Shown: positions 33,356-45,299, counted from the first letter of the stretch. The stretch: 64,000 nt of DNA from Cervus elaphus (GCF_910594005.1 NC_057847.1:20372001-20436000); one strand, 5' to 3'. The notes: generated from the letters alone by a model not told the origin. A program made the numbers and translations.

Positions 33356-33880
33356 ATAAGAGAGAGAGGCAGGAAGACAGAGAGAGAAGGCAAGAAAAGG
33401 GAAAGGAAGAGAACAGAACAGAAGAGAATAGAAGAGAAGAAAAAATAGGGGAATGAAATTTATCAAAGAAATAGTAAAATTCCCCAAGGTAGTTTCTGCA
33501 GTGAATAACATTTACGTATTTATTTTATGATAGGTAATCTCTGTTCATTGGTTCTTATTCCACAGAATCAACCCATGGACAGTATCAGAAGATGCCATTT
33601 TAATTATAGAATTGAGCATAGATCTTATGAGCCTTGACAATACGTACATTTGGATTTAATGCTGATGGTTTGGGAGATGAAGACAGGAAGAGAGCTGATG
33701 GAAGTATGAAAACACTGCTGTCTTCACACTAAATGGCATAGGGGGAAGATAAACTGTTTTAGGGTAATAGTTCATAAGATAAATTTTGAGAATATTATTT
33801 AAAGTAGTTAATCGTAACCAAGAGAAACCCTAGAAATAAGTTTATGTCTGACTAAATTGAGAGGCAGAAAAGACAGGGGC
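33356..33880. other. Purine-rich low-complexity then unique DNA
   Basis: 33356-33455 is almost entirely A and G on the plus strand (GAGA, GGAAGA and AGAACAGA units). The rest is unique with no gene. Confidence 0.6.
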
Positions 33881-33884
33881 AGGA

Positions 33885-34286
33885 TAATACTGTGTGCCTG
33901 ACAAAATTACTGAGGCAGACAGCCTTCAAGATGGCTCCCACTGATCCCTGCCTCCCACTGCTACAATCCTCTGTGTAATCCCATCCCAAGATGTAGGCTG
34001 GGCCTAGTGGTTCATTTCTAATAAACAGAACACAAGAAAGTGATAAGATATTACTTCTTAGATTAGGTTACAAAAAGATTTTGGCTCCATTGAGGGGACC
34101 CACTTTCACTTGTTCTGAGGAAAAACAATTGCCACTTGGTGGTTGCTCACATTACGAGGAAAGAAGTATGGTGGCCTCTAACTGAGGAACTGAATCCTAT
34201 CAACAACAAAGTGAGTGAGCTTGGAAACAGATCATCCCTCAGTAGAGAGTTCAGGTTCTACCTGACACCTTGATTGCAATCTCATA
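33885..34286 (+). repeat. MLT1-like LTR, left part
   Basis: 'cctctgtgtaatcccatccc', 'gggcctagtggttcatttct', 'gaactgaatcctatcaacaa', 'gtgagtgagcttggaaacag', 'acaccttgattgcaatctca' follow the order of a common MaLR-type (MLT1-like) LTR. It is interrupted at about 34286 by BovB and resumes at 34830. Subfamily is uncertain. Confidence 0.65.
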
Positions 34287-34829
34287 GGAAGTCCTCTTGC
34301 TCCTTGGAAGAAAAGCTGACAAACCTAGAGAGTGTAGTAAGAAGCAGAGACATCACTTTGCCGACAAACTGATAATCCATGTAGTCAAAGCTATGGTTTT
34401 TCCAGTAGTCATGTATGGATGTGAGAATTGGACCATAAAAATACTGAGCTCCAAAGAATTGATGCTCTGAATTGTGGTTCTGTAGAAGACTCTTCAGAGT
34501 CACTTGGACAACAAGGAAATCAAACCAGTTGATCCTAAAGCAAATCAACCCTGAATATTCATTGGAAGGACAGATGCTGACATTGAAGCTCCAACAATTT
34601 GGCCACCTGATGTGAAGAGCCGACTCATTAGAAAAGACCTCCATGCTAGGAAAGATTGAGGGCAGGAGGAGAAGGGGGCAGCAGAGGATGAGATGGTTGG
34701 ATGGCAACATTGACTCAATGGACATAAGTTTAAGCAAACTCCAGGAGATGGCGAAGTACAGGGAAGCTCAGCATGCAGTAGTCCTTGGGGTCGCAAACAG
34801 TTGGACATGACTTAGCAACTGAACCACAA
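34287..34829 (+). mobile_element. BovB LINE 3' portion
   Basis: Starts 'gctccttggaagaaaagctg' and runs to the BovB end ('ttggacatgacttagcaact'). Stops and frameshifts throughout. Inserted in the MLT1-like LTR. The 151-codon minus frame at 34282-34737 is its antisense. Confidence 0.93.
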
Positions 34830-34888
34830 GTCTCTGAGATGGAGGACTTAGATAAGCCATGACTGAATTTCTGACCCACTCTAAGATT
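34830..34888 (+). repeat. MLT1-like LTR, right part
   Basis: 'gacttagataagccatgact' and 'gaatttctgacccactctaa' continue the LTR broken at 34286. The terminal part of the LTR is not seen after the next BovB copies. Confidence 0.55.
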
Positions 34889-35380
34889 GTTGTTGCTGCT
34901 GTTCAGTCGCCCAGTCATGTTCAACTCTATGGACTGCAGCATGCCAGTCCTCCCTGTCCATCACTATCTCCCGAAGTTTGCCCAAGTTCATGTCCATTGC
35001 ATCAGTGACGCCATCCAACCATCTCATTCTCTGACACCCTCTTCTCCTTCTGCCCTCAATCCTTCCCAGTATCAGGGACGTTTCCACTGAGTCGGTTGTT
35101 TGCATCAGATGACCAGTATACTGGAGTTTCAACTTCATCATCAGTCCTTCCAATGAGTATTCAGAGTTGATTTCCCTTAAGATTGACCGGTTTGATCTCC
35201 TTGCTGTCCAAGTGACTCTCAGGAGTCTTCTCCAGCACCATAGATTGAAGGCATCAATTCTTCAGCCCTCTGCCTTCTTTACAGTCCAGCTCTCACAACC
35301 ATACATGACCAATGGGAATACAATAGCCTTGACTATACAGACCTTTGCTGGCAGAGTAATGTCTCTACTTTTCAACACAC
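34889..35380 (-). mobile_element. BovB LINE 3' portion, antisense
   Basis: The 3' end is at 34889 ('gttgctgctgttcagtcgcc'); the sequence runs in reverse to the 'gtaatgtctctacttttcaa' region. It abuts a plus-strand BovB copy, so the two lie 5' end to 5' end. Confidence 0.93.
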
Positions 35381-36395
35381 TGCCTGCCTCTTGAGAAATC
35401 TGTATACAGGTCAGGAAGCAACAGTTAGAACTGAACGTGGAACAAAAGACTGGTTCCAGATTGGGAAAGGAGTATGTCAAGACTGTATGTTGTCACCCTG
35501 CTTATTTAACTTATATACAGGGTACATCATGAGAAATGCTGGGCTGAATGAAGCACAAACTGGAATCAGGATTTCCAGGAAAAATATCAATAAACTCAGA
35601 TATGCAGATGACACCACCCTTATGGCAGAAAATGAAGAAGAACTAAAGAGCCTCTTGATGAAAGTGAAAAAGTTGGCTTAAAACTCAACATTCAGAAAAC
35701 TAAGATCATGTCATTTGGTCCCATCACTTCATGGCAAATAGATGGGGAAACAGTGGAAACAGTGACAGGCTTTATTTTTAGGGACACCAAAGTCATTGCA
35801 GATGGTGACTGCAGCCATGAAATTAAAAAAACACTCCTTGAAAGAAAAGCCATGACCAACCTAGACAGCATATTAAAAAGCTGAGACATTACTTTTCCAA
35901 CAAAGGTCCACCTAGTCAAAGCTATTGTCATCAAAGGTCCATCTAGTCAAAGTTATGGTTTTTCCAGTAGTCATGTATGGATGTGAAAGTTGGAGTGTAA
36001 AGAAAGCTGAGCGCTAAAGAATTGATGCTTTTGCACTGTGGTGTTGGAGAAGACTCTTGAGAGTCCCTTGGACTGCAAGGAGATCCAATCAGTCCATCCT
36101 AAAGGAAATCAGTCCTGAATATTCATTGGAAGGACTGATGCTGTAGCTGAAACTCCAGTACTTTGGCCACCTGATACGAAGAACTGACTCATTTGAAAAG
36201 ACCCTAATGTTGGGAAGATTGAAGGTGGGAAGAAAAGGGGATGACAGAGGATGAGATGGTTGGATGGTATCACCGACTCAATGGACATGAGTTTGAGTAA
36301 ACTCCGGGAGTTGGTGATGGACAGGGAGGTCTGGCGTGCTGCAGTTCATGGGGTTGCAAAGAGTCAGACATGATTGAGTGACTTAACTGAACTGT
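35381..36395 (+). mobile_element. BovB LINE 3' kilobase
   Basis: Starts in the reverse transcriptase region ('cttgagaaatctgtatacag') and ends at the usual BovB 3' tail ('gactgagtgacttaact' type, here 'gattgagtgacttaactgaa'). A small local duplication is seen near 35905-35955 ('aaaggtccacctagtcaaag' and 'aaaggtccatctagtcaaag'). Confidence 0.93.
35391..35681 (+). pseudogene. BovB RT segment with intact YADD
   Basis: 96 open codons spanning reverse transcriptase motifs B and C: GKGVCQDCMLSPCLFNLY (residues 26-42) and the catalytic YADD (71-74). Motif A is absent because the copy is 5'-truncated. Downstream the frame breaks after ELKSLLMKVKK. Confidence 0.9.
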
Positions 36396-36525
36396 CTAGT
36401 TTTGTCATAGCTTTTCTGTCAAGAAGCAAATGTCTTCTGATTTCATGACTACAGTCACCATCTGCTGTTATTTTAGAGCCCAAGAAGAGGAAATCTGTCA
36501 CTACTTCATGTATCATTGCCTTGTC
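36396..36525 (-). mobile_element. BovB LINE internal fragment, antisense
   Basis: 130 bp in reverse ('gtcatagcttttctgtcaag', 'ttcatgactacagtcaccat'), the ORF2 region encoding the HEIK/GRKAMT blocks. Lacks both element ends. Confidence 0.85.
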
Positions 36526-37480
36526 TTGGTGAAGGGGCTTGCATAACTGGATGATGCTATGAGCCAAGCCATGTAGGGCCAGCCAAGATGAATGCATCAT
36601 AGCAGAGAGTTCTGACAAAATGTGATTCACTGGGGAAGGGAATGGCAAACCACCCCAGTATACTTGCTGTGAGAACCTCAAGACCTCTATAAAAGGACAA
36701 AAAGATATGACACCAAAGATGAGTCCCCCAGGTCTGAAGGTGTCCAATATGCTACTGGGGAAGAGCAGAGGAGAACTACTAATAGCCACAGGAAGAAGGA
36801 AGCAGCTAGGCCAAAGCAGACATGACACTCAATTGTGGATGTGTCTGATAATGAAAGTAAAATCCGATGCTGCAAAGAACAGTATTGCATAGGAACCTGG
36901 AATGTTCAGTCCATGAATCAAGGTAAATTGGATGTGGTCACGTAGAAGATGGTAAGAATAAACATTGACATCTTAGGAAGCAGTGAACTAAAATGGGTGG
37001 GAATGGGCAAATTTAATTCAGATGACCATTATATCTACTACTGTGGGCAAGAATACCATAGAAGAAATGGAGTAGCCCTCATTATCAACAAAAGAATCCA
37101 AACTGCGGTACTTGTGTGCAACCTCAAAAATGACAGAATGATCTTGGTTCGTTTCCAAGGCAAGCCATTCAACATCACAGTAATCCAAGTCTATGCCTCT
37201 ACTAGCAATGCCAAGAATATATAGTTGATCAGTTCTATGAAGACCTAAAAGACCTCTTAGAACTAACACCAAAAAAGATATTTTATTCATCATTGGGGAT
37301 TGGAACGCAAAAATAGGAAGTCAAGAGATACCCGGAGTAACAGGCAAGTTTGACCTTGGAGAACAAAATAAAACAGGGCAAAGACTAACTGAATTCTTCC
37401 AAAAGAATGCATTGGTCATAGCAAATACCCTTTTACAACAATACAAGAGATAACTTTACACATGGACATCACCAAATGAT
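36526..37480 (+). mobile_element. BovB LINE 5' portion (5'UTR and endonuclease)
   Basis: Covers the rarely retained 5' part of BovB: leader ('gaaggggcttgcataactgg', 'tgagccaagccatgtagggc'), then the endonuclease N-terminus from about 36880 ('ggaacctggaatgttcagtc'), and the GDWNAK block near 37300 ('attggggattggaacgcaaa'). It stops near 37480, before the TSPDGQ block, and so is 3'-truncated. Confidence 0.9.
36949..37224 (+). pseudogene. BovB endonuclease N-terminal segment
   Basis: 91 open codons. ILGSSELKW (residues 8-16) contains the catalytic Glu of APE-type endonucleases, followed by DDHYIYYCGQE and RFQGKPFNITVIQVYASTS (about 68-86). A frameshift follows before the GDWNAK block. This domain nicks target DNA in the parent element. 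Confidence 0.87.
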
Positions 37481-37484
37481 TGTA

Positions 37485-37990
37485 AGATTAGCATACTAAA
37501 AATTAACTCATTGATTTAGAATGAAAACCAAAGATGTCCAGGAATGAAAAGAACGTGTGCAGAACTAAGAAAAGTATTATTGCAAACACAATAGACCAAA
37601 AAAAAAAAAAGTCCAAGTTAAGGAAATAGGTATCTTTCAGGACAAATGAGAACAAATGAAGTCAAAGTAACAATTAACGAAGAGAATAACATTTTCCCAA
37701 ACTATAAAAAGGGCTCAGTGTGTTGCATACAACATTGATGAATAGAGCCTCATGCTTAGAAATCACCTGGGAAAAATAATTTCAGGGAGGCAGAGGGGCA
37801 AAAGTTTTTCAACATTCAAGGAAAGCTTATAAACTCGTTCTCCTCCAAGACACTGGACACGAGAAGCATGAAGCTGTCTATAAAGTTTTGAAGAAAACTG
37901 ATTGTGTTTAAGGTTGTTTATGTGTAAAAGACACTTAAAGGCATCCTGAGACATAAAAAAGCTATAACAATAACCCATCAACTTATCTCA
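37485..37990. other. Unique stretch between BovB and L1
   Basis: AT-rich, A12 run at 37599-37610, no gene or firm repeat. The 72-codon minus frame (37763-37981) has no domain. Confidence 0.45.
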
Positions 37991-38004
37991 AAAAACAATA
38001 TGCA

Positions 38005-38571
38005 AGAGACACGTGCACCCCAATGTTCATCGCAGCACTGTTTATAATAGCCAGGACATGGAAACAACCTAGATGCCCATCAGCAGATGAATGGATAAGG
38101 AAGCTGTGGTACATATACACCATGGAATATTACTCAGCCATTAAAAAGAATTCATTTGAACCAGTCCTAATGAGATGGATGAAGCTGGAGCCCATTACAC
38201 AGAGTGAAGTAAGCCAGAAAGATAAAGAACATTACAGCATACTAACACATATATATGGAATTTAGAAAGGTGATAACGATAACCCTATATGCAAAACAGA
38301 AAAAGAGACACAGATGTACAGAACAGACTTTTGAACTTTGTGGGAGAATGTGAGGGTGGGATATTTCAAAAGAACAGCATGTATACTATCTATGGTGAAA
38401 CAGATCACCAGCCCAGGTGGGATGCATGAGACAAGTGCTCCGGCCTGGTGCACTGGGAAGACCCAGAGGAATCGGGTGGAGAGGGAGGTGGGAGGGGGGA
38501 TCGGGATTGGGAATAAAGACCTGCCCTCTGTAGTTGAAATAAAAAAAAAAAAAAAAAAATTAAAAAAAAAA
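38005..38571 (+). mobile_element. Young L1 3' end with polyA and target duplication
   Basis: A 567-bp 5'-truncated L1: ORF2 C-terminus, 3'UTR ('gagaatgtgagggtgggata', 'gcatgagacaagtgctccgg', 'gggaggggggatcgggattg') and a long A-rich tail (38541-38577). Target repeat AAAAAACAATATGCA at 37990-38004 and 38572-38586. Low divergence from the copy at 63.8 kb suggests recent insertion. Confidence 0.95.
38023..38265 (+). pseudogene. L1 ORF2 C-terminal segment
   Basis: 80 open codons ending at the family's natural ORF2 stop (ILTHIYGI). Contains RTWKQPRCPSADEWIRKLWY and TMEYYSAIKKNSFE. Truncated at insertion, so no catalytic domain is present. Confidence 0.93.
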
Positions 38572-38589
38572 AAAAAACAATATGCAGAG

Positions 38590-40560
38590 ATAAACTCTAC
38601 ACAATTGAATGATCAATAAAAATACTTGTTAAGAAAACTAGGATACAAGAGGTCTATGGGAAAACACTGATATCAGTTAAATATGTGGAATAAAATCTAA
38701 ATAAAAATATGATAATATGTATCTGATACTTTATTATTCATAGTAAAGTTCAAAAGTGATTTAACTTTTAATAAATTAGATGAATACATGATATATTTTA
38801 GAACCTTTTAGAAAAGTGAAAGGCAACCAATAGAAGAGTTCATCAATTAAATTGTACTGTATAACAAACCACCCTAATGCTTACTGGGTTAAAGCAGCCA
38901 TCATTTATTTAGCTCATGATTCTGAGGGTAAGCAGTTTAGATTGTGTTCAGCCAGGCAGTTGTTCTGTTCTCAGCTGGCCTCACAGAGGCATCCAAGTTA
39001 AGCTGCCAGGTGGACTGGAAACTAACTAGTTTAGGACAGTCTCTGGTCTCTGCTAGGACAGCTAATCTTTTCTCCATGTCATCATGCTTGTTCCAGCATG
39101 AAAGCCTAGGGTTTTTCACACGGAAACAAGAGGAAGTTGCTAAGAGAACAATTCCAAGTATGAAAGGCCTCTTGAGGTCCAGTCCCAGAACATGATTAAA
39201 TTTCCACTGCATTTTTTTTAGTCAAAGAAAATTACAATTCAGCCTAGACTTGAGGGATGGAAAATTTGACTCTAACTCCTAATGGGAAGTTTTGCAAAAT
39301 TACACTGCTAAGAGAATGGAGATGGGAGAGAAATAATTATAGCCAATTCTGCAACATTCTACCATAGCCTGACATCTGGCCATACTTATTAACAACCCTC
39401 TCACCGGCAAAATATACTCACTTTTCCCGAGACATCCCAAAGTCTAATTACTGCATAATGCTCTAAGTTCAGAATCTTGAGATATCCATCTGATCTGAAT
39501 GCCATTCCTTTTGACCTAGAGATCTCTGACCCCCAAAACCCAATCACAATAGTGAAACATACCAGGGTAACCACAACAGACATTCCCACTCAAAAGAGAG
39601 AAAGATAAAAGGCTCACACCATAGTCATGGTCCACAGAAATTCTGAAATGCAGCAAAGCAAATATTTCTAGGTCCCCCCACTCAGAGATACCTTCCTTGA
39701 TTAAGGCACAAGTCTGATCCTTGAAAGTAGTTTCTCAATAAATGACCCATGACTCTAGCCTCTATATGTCTTATCTTTTTAATCCTGCCACATCACCATG
39801 AGTACAAGCTTCCTTGATGACATCTGGCCTAGCAGTCTCTTGTCCCCACAGGTGAGAGCCAGACAATCCCCAGAAGAGCTACCTTGTGAACATGTGGCGG
39901 AGTCCTGTAGAGCCACTGAAGTTCACTCTACATTGATGACTCACTGACTCTGAGTTAAATAAATGTCGTTTTGAGCCATTTGATTTTAAGCTGGTTTGTT
40001 ACACAAAAATAGGTAATTCCTAGTGTTAAAAAAAAATAACAGTATACCTACTTCAGGAGATAAAGGAAAGAAAATCATAGTCATTATAAAGAGAGTTAAA
40101 TAAAGTCAAAAAGAAGACAAAAACAAGATGACAGAGGATCAAGCATATCATTCATTACATAAAAAATAAATGAGTTAAATCCCTCAGGTAAAAGGCAAAT
40201 ACTCTCATTAGGTTCAAAACAAAACTTAACTATATGTGGCTAACAAGAAACATATCTAAAATGACACAAAAGAGAATTGTCCAAAATAAAATAGTCAAAA
40301 AATTACTAGCTAAGTAGAAACAAAAAGAAATAAGGGATTGCATTATTATTATGTAACTAAAGACCCAAACTTTAAATGGTCTCTTTATTTTTCAGAAAAG
40401 GTAAATCAATAATAAATATAAAACTGTTGTGAATACTTATTACATAACATCATCAAAATGTATAAATAGTATTACAAATACATGAAAATGAAAGAACAGA
40501 TATTTATCAATTATTAAACTATGAATAAAACTGATTTATTTAGGATACAATAACCTATAT
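38590..40560. other. 2 kb, mostly unique
   Basis: No gene. About 39780-40015 ends in 'aaataaatgtcgttttgagc' and 'ctggtttgttacac', reminiscent of an MLT1-like LTR 3' end, but I cannot fix its borders. Overlapping frames at 38937-39212 (minus) and 38944-39195 (plus) have no domain. Confidence 0.45.
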
Positions 40561-40561
40561 A

Positions 40562-40775
40562 AGGGACTTCTCTGGCATCTGAGTGGTAAAGAATCCACCT
40601 GCAAAGCAGGAGATGTAGGTTCGACCCCTGGGTCAGGAAGATCCCCTGAAAAAAGAAATGGCAACCACTCCAGTGTTCCTGCCTGGGAAATCCCATGCAC
40701 AGAGGAGTCCAGAGGGCTACAGTCAGTTTATGGGGTCACAAAAAAGTCAGACATGACTTAGTGACTTAAGAAGAA
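40562..40775 (+). mobile_element. Bov-tA SINE
   Basis: 'gggacttctctggcatctga' head, 'gggtcaggaagatcccctga' middle, 'cacaaaaaagtcagacatga' tail. A CCTATATAA / CCATATAA pair flanks it as a probable degraded target duplication. Confidence 0.92.
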
Positions 40776-40779
40776 AAAA

Positions 40780-42110
40780 ATCCCATATAAAGAAAACAAA
40801 TACACATTATTCTCAAGCATCCTTAGAACATACTAAAATTTGATCATATAGAAGATAACAAAAAAAACTTCAAGAAAGCCCCAGAAATAAAAAATTCAAG
40901 GGTCCATTTTCTGACCATAGGGCTGAAGGCCTTAATTCAGGAATCTGTGTATGGACTTCGGAAAGTCTATGCATCTCTTGACACTGTATCATGTGTTTGT
41001 GAGCATTTTTCTCAGTATTGAGTGCATAGTTCTCTTCAATTTTTCAAATGACCCCAATCTCTCATAAAAATGAAATTGGGAACTAATAAATACAATCTGA
41101 AATAAAAAATTAAAACCCCAGGCACACAAAATCAGTTCATTTTTAAAAAGAATAAGCATTAGTATTAAATTTAATATGACACAAATACTGTTAAAACTAT
41201 TGCTTCATTTAATTAACAGGTGTGTGTAAATGGAATTGCTTTGGCTTTGAAAGTGGACATAAAGTTTCATATTTATTAATCAGTAATCCATAAATGAAAG
41301 CATAGTGAGCCCACAATGCATTTCACAATATGTTATTGTTCTTTGAATATATTTTTTATCAGTTAGAACTTTTTCCTGGCAAGGAAAAGAAAATCTAATT
41401 CAAAAGGCCTTAAGCAAAAGAGAGTTTAATGATAATGAAATTGGAACTTGTAGGGATAAGTTTATCTTGATGCAAAAGCTCAAACCATGTCCCCCAAACG
41501 TGGGAGATTTCCATCTCTACTGCCTGATCCATCTGCAGACAGGTTCCTCCATTATAAAAGCTAGAGCATGGATGACATCAGAAATTTACATAATCTTAGC
41601 TTCCATTCCATAATCTTAGCTCTATCCCTCTATCTCAAGAGTCTCCAGAAATTCTCAAGAGTTTGGCCCTGATGGCATCACCTGGGCATCCTTGAACTAA
41701 TCTCTGAGGGCAGGGAAAAGTGGGACCTGATTGGCCACACCTGACTCACAGCTCACCCCTAACCCTCCACCAACACCATTTCCTGAGAACGAGTCATGTG
41801 TGGATCCCAAGGTTAAAAATTGAGTACTACCTAAAACAGCTGAATAAATGGCAAAAAAAAAAAAAGAATAAATGGCGCTAGGAATATCATATGTGCATTT
41901 TACTGAATATAAGAATTTCACATTTACATGTTTAATGTCCATCTTTTTCATTATTCCTTTTCTTAATAAAATAGGGCTATTAAAATTGATAGAACTTGCT
42001 GTCAAAATCAAATACTGGTAACATACCTTTACTTTTTCTCAAGTCTCTGTATTTTAAAAATTAATAAAAATTATAGTTACTGGAAACTGGTAGTTTCCAG
42101 TTATTAGGAT
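40780..42110. other. 1.3 kb, unique with an old unassigned repeat
   Basis: About 41360-41830 has the composition of an ancient interspersed repeat ('aaggccttaagcaaaagaga', 'gtgggacctgattggccaca'), family not assigned. The 104-codon minus frame at 41697-42011 lies partly over it and has no domain. Confidence 0.45.
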
Positions 42111-42114
42111 TCAT

Positions 42115-43290
42115 CATGAAGTAAAACTATATGCAAACATCACTAATCATCAGGGAAATGAAAATCAAAACTACAAAGAGATATTACCTCATGCTTGTTA
42201 TAATGGCTATTATCAAAAAGACAAGAAACAAGTGTTGGCAAGGATAGAGAGAAAAGGGAACTTCACTGTTGATGGAAATGTAAATTGGTGCAACTACCAT
42301 GGAAAACAGTATGGAGGCTCCACAAAAATTGGAACTCAAACTATCCTACGATCCAGCAATTCCACTTCTGAGTATATATCTGAAGAAAATGAAAACACTG
42401 ATTCAACATGATATACGCACACCCATGTTAACTGCAGCATTATTTAGAATAGCCAAGACATGGAAAGTGTCTACCAATGGATGAATGGATAAAGAAACCA
42501 CACACACACACACATTTATACATTCACAAGAAAATACTGTTCAGCCATTAAAAATAATGAAATGTTTTGTGATAACATGGATGGATCTTGACAGTGTTAA
42601 GTAAAATAAGTTAGTGAGTCAAACAGATAAAGACAAATACGATATGATTTCACTTGTATGCAGAATCTTAGATAAAAAATGAACAAATGAACAAAAAAAC
42701 AAGCTCATATATATATAGAGAACAGATTAGGGGCTGTCAGTGGCGGGGGTGGGAAGTAGGCAAAATGGATGAAGGGGATCAAAAGATAAACTTACAGCTA
42801 AAAAATGAATAAGTCTTAAGGATATAATGTACAGCATGTTGACTATAGTTAATAATACAGTACTGCATATTTGAAAGTTGTTAAGAAAGTAGATAGGGCT
42901 TCCCTGGTGGCTCAGATGGTAAAAGAATCCATCTGGAATGCGGGAGACTTGGGTTCGATCCCTGAGATGGGAAGATCCTTTGGATGAGGGCATGGCAAAC
43001 CACTCCAATATTCTTGCCTGGAGAATTCCCAAGGACAGAGGAGCCTGGTAGGCTACAGTCCATGGAGTCACAAAGAGTCGGACATGACTGAGTGAATAAG
43101 CATATCACAGCACAAGACAGCTCAATCTTAAAGACTCTTATCACAAGAAAAAAATGCAACCATATACAGTGACAGATGTTAACTAGACTTATTGTGCTAA
43201 TCATTTTGCAATATATACAAATATCAAATCATTATGTTACACACTTGAAACTAATATAACGTCATATGTCAATTATTCCTTAATAAAAAT
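42115..43290 (+). repeat. Older L1 3' end split by a SINE
   Basis: ORF2 C-terminus ('cagggaaatgaaaatcaaaa', 'ccagcaattccacttctgag', 'agccaagacatggaaagtgt') followed by 3'UTR ('aggggctgtcagtggcgggg', 'atgtacagcatgttgactat') and, after the SINE, 'cacacttgaaactaatataa'. Diverged (L1MA-like). A CA microsatellite is at 42499-42513. The 61-codon frame at 42299-42484 is a surviving ORF2 piece. Confidence 0.87.
42897..43111 (+). mobile_element. Bov-tA SINE inside L1
   Basis: 'ggcttccctggtggctcaga' to 'catatcacagcacaagacag'. The L1 3'UTR continues afterwards ('cttaaagactcttatcacaa'). Confidence 0.93.
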
Positions 43291-43299
43291 TAAAATTTA

Positions 43300-43600
43300 A
43301 GAAAATACAGTCTGCCTCAGCAGTTCCATTTACATGAGTATACCTAAGAGAATTGCTAATAATAAATAAGAATGCCCATGGGTTCTTTAGGCAAAAAATT
43401 GAAAACAATATAAATATCCACTAGCCACAGAATACATAGACTGTGGCATATTCATTATGTAGATTTTGAAATTAAAAAAGAATCTATTTGTATATCATGA
43501 ATAAATCTTGAAAACACTGTTTAATGAAGATACCAAAAAAAAAGAGCTATCTATATTTGCATTATCTCATACTTAACATGTCGAAAATAGATTCAAATAA
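43300..43600 (+). repeat. Old L1 ORF2/3'UTR fragment
   Basis: 'ccacagaatacatagactgt', 'ggcatattcattatgtagat', 'atgaataaatcttgaaaaca' follow the L1 C-terminal order at high divergence (L1MB/ME age). Confidence 0.65.
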
Positions 43601-45055
43601 ATGCCCTATTTGTAGGGATTTAACTAAACCTTGAACTCTTTTGATGTTTATCATTAATGTTTCATACATTTCAGTAAAATCAAATCAGATTAATGCACTG
43701 TTCATACTCTCAGAACATACTGGGATTTAAAACTAATTGAATTCTTTGCTTGCAAAGATATTCTCTTATTTATAACTGGAATTACAATGTGTAAAAACTC
43801 AGTATGGATAATTAATGGGAGATAAAAGACTCTTTTTTTAAAAAAGTTCAATGAAGTGGAAATGTCATATAAAAGAAAGGCAAGATATGAAAATAAAAAA
43901 AGAAATCTAGCACATTGAGAGAAGACAAGGGACCAAAAATTGTTCAAAGAATGTCTAAGCGCTTAACCTCCCTGACCTCAGCATAGCAGAGAAGAAAATA
44001 AAACTTATTTAACATTTCTTGAGCTTCAGGATGTATTGTAAGTTGAAGGAACACAAGATAAATTATTTAGACTGTTTCAACGGAGATTGGCAAAAATCCC
44101 AACCTGTCATAAACAGGGTTTAAAAAGCTTGATATGCCATAAATAATTTATAGTTTCTAAACCAGAAAAGTTCTAAATTTGAAGCCCTGCATTGAATAGA
44201 AGACTCTATATCAACCACGGTGCATTCATCTCCTTTCAGGAGCTGACTGGAACACTTTACAAAAAGGTCACTATCATAAAGAAAAGCACAATATCCCATC
44301 TCTTGTTTCCTATTTTCAGAAATGTAAACCAAATACAGAATATTTAGGATGTATATCACAGCAATTTTTAAATAAATAAGAACAGCAATCTCTTTATTTT
44401 TATAGGAGGACCAGATAAATTCCACATTCACCCCAGTTCCATATCATAAAGTATACCACAATACAATGTGTCTTTAAAGTGAACCAAGAATTATAAATCT
44501 CTTGGGAAGAAATGTGAGTGTAGAATAGTTTTAGGTTTTCATAAGATTTTTTTTAATCTTTTACACTTGCTTGCCCACAACTAATTTGACACAATTTTTA
44601 ACAACTTGCCTTTATCAAATGTACCCAAAGCATTCAATTAGATTTATGCAGAAGTTTCTCTTTCTTCCCACATTCATGATTCATTGGTTTACAAAATAAT
44701 TCACTTAGATTATATGATAATAATAACAAATATAACTGAGAAACAGGTTTGAAAACAAGACATTTCATCTTCTAGAAGCATGCAACACATCAGGAACCCT
44801 GGTGAGAGCTGATCTGATTTGGCATAGCCATGGAATCTCATAATTATCAGTCAAAAGGGTCTGCAAAGGAAATAGAGGGCATTGCTCAATCTGACAAATT
44901 TATTAAATGTAAGTCAGATAAGACCACTTCCACAGTACAATAAGCAAAACAATTACTATCTGTGGAGTGTGTGCTAAGGACCTTGGCACTATGCCAAATA
45001 CTTTACCCACCATCTATCTGATTTAAATATTTTATCAGACAGAAGTCAAAAATAG
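43601..45055. other. 1.45 kb without recognised genes
   Basis: AT-rich. The 103-codon minus frame at 44120-44431 and the 81-codon frame at 43702-43947 have no recognisable domain. Confidence 0.5.
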
Positions 45056-45059
45056 TCAA

Positions 45060-45290
45060 CAGGAACAAAGTATTTCTTTGTGCTTAACACTGCTTCTTAT
45101 GAACTATCTCATTAAATCTCCAGAAAACGATGAAGAGTGACTATTATTATCCTTTTTTCCATATGAAGAAAATGAAGCTTAGAATACTTAGTAATTTGCC
45201 CAAATTCATACAGCTGGTGTCTATGAAACCAGAATTTTAACTCAATCTGATGTCAAAGTTTTAAACACATGCGCTACGCTGCCAGAATTC
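45060..45290 (-). repeat. MIR SINE, antisense
   Basis: 'gactattattatcctttttt', 'aagaaaatgaagcttagaat', 'ttgcccaaattcatacagct', 'gaattttaactcaatctgat', 'cacatgcgctacgctgcc' match the reverse of the MIR consensus almost over its full length. Confidence 0.85.
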
Positions 45291-45299
45291 ACTGTTGAA

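Noticed and set aside
34132..34145. CTCF-like sequence 'gccacttggtgg'
   Set aside because: Two or more mismatches to the core on the minus strand, and it lies in a decayed LTR.
34282..34737. 151-codon minus-strand frame
   Set aside because: Antisense of a BovB 3' portion; similar antisense frames occur in the other BovB copies (13460-13879, 22467-22853).
34889..36395. Twin-primed single BovB insertion
   Set aside because: The minus-strand piece contains the BovB 3' terminus, as does the plus piece, so they must be separate copies; twin priming would leave only one 3' end.
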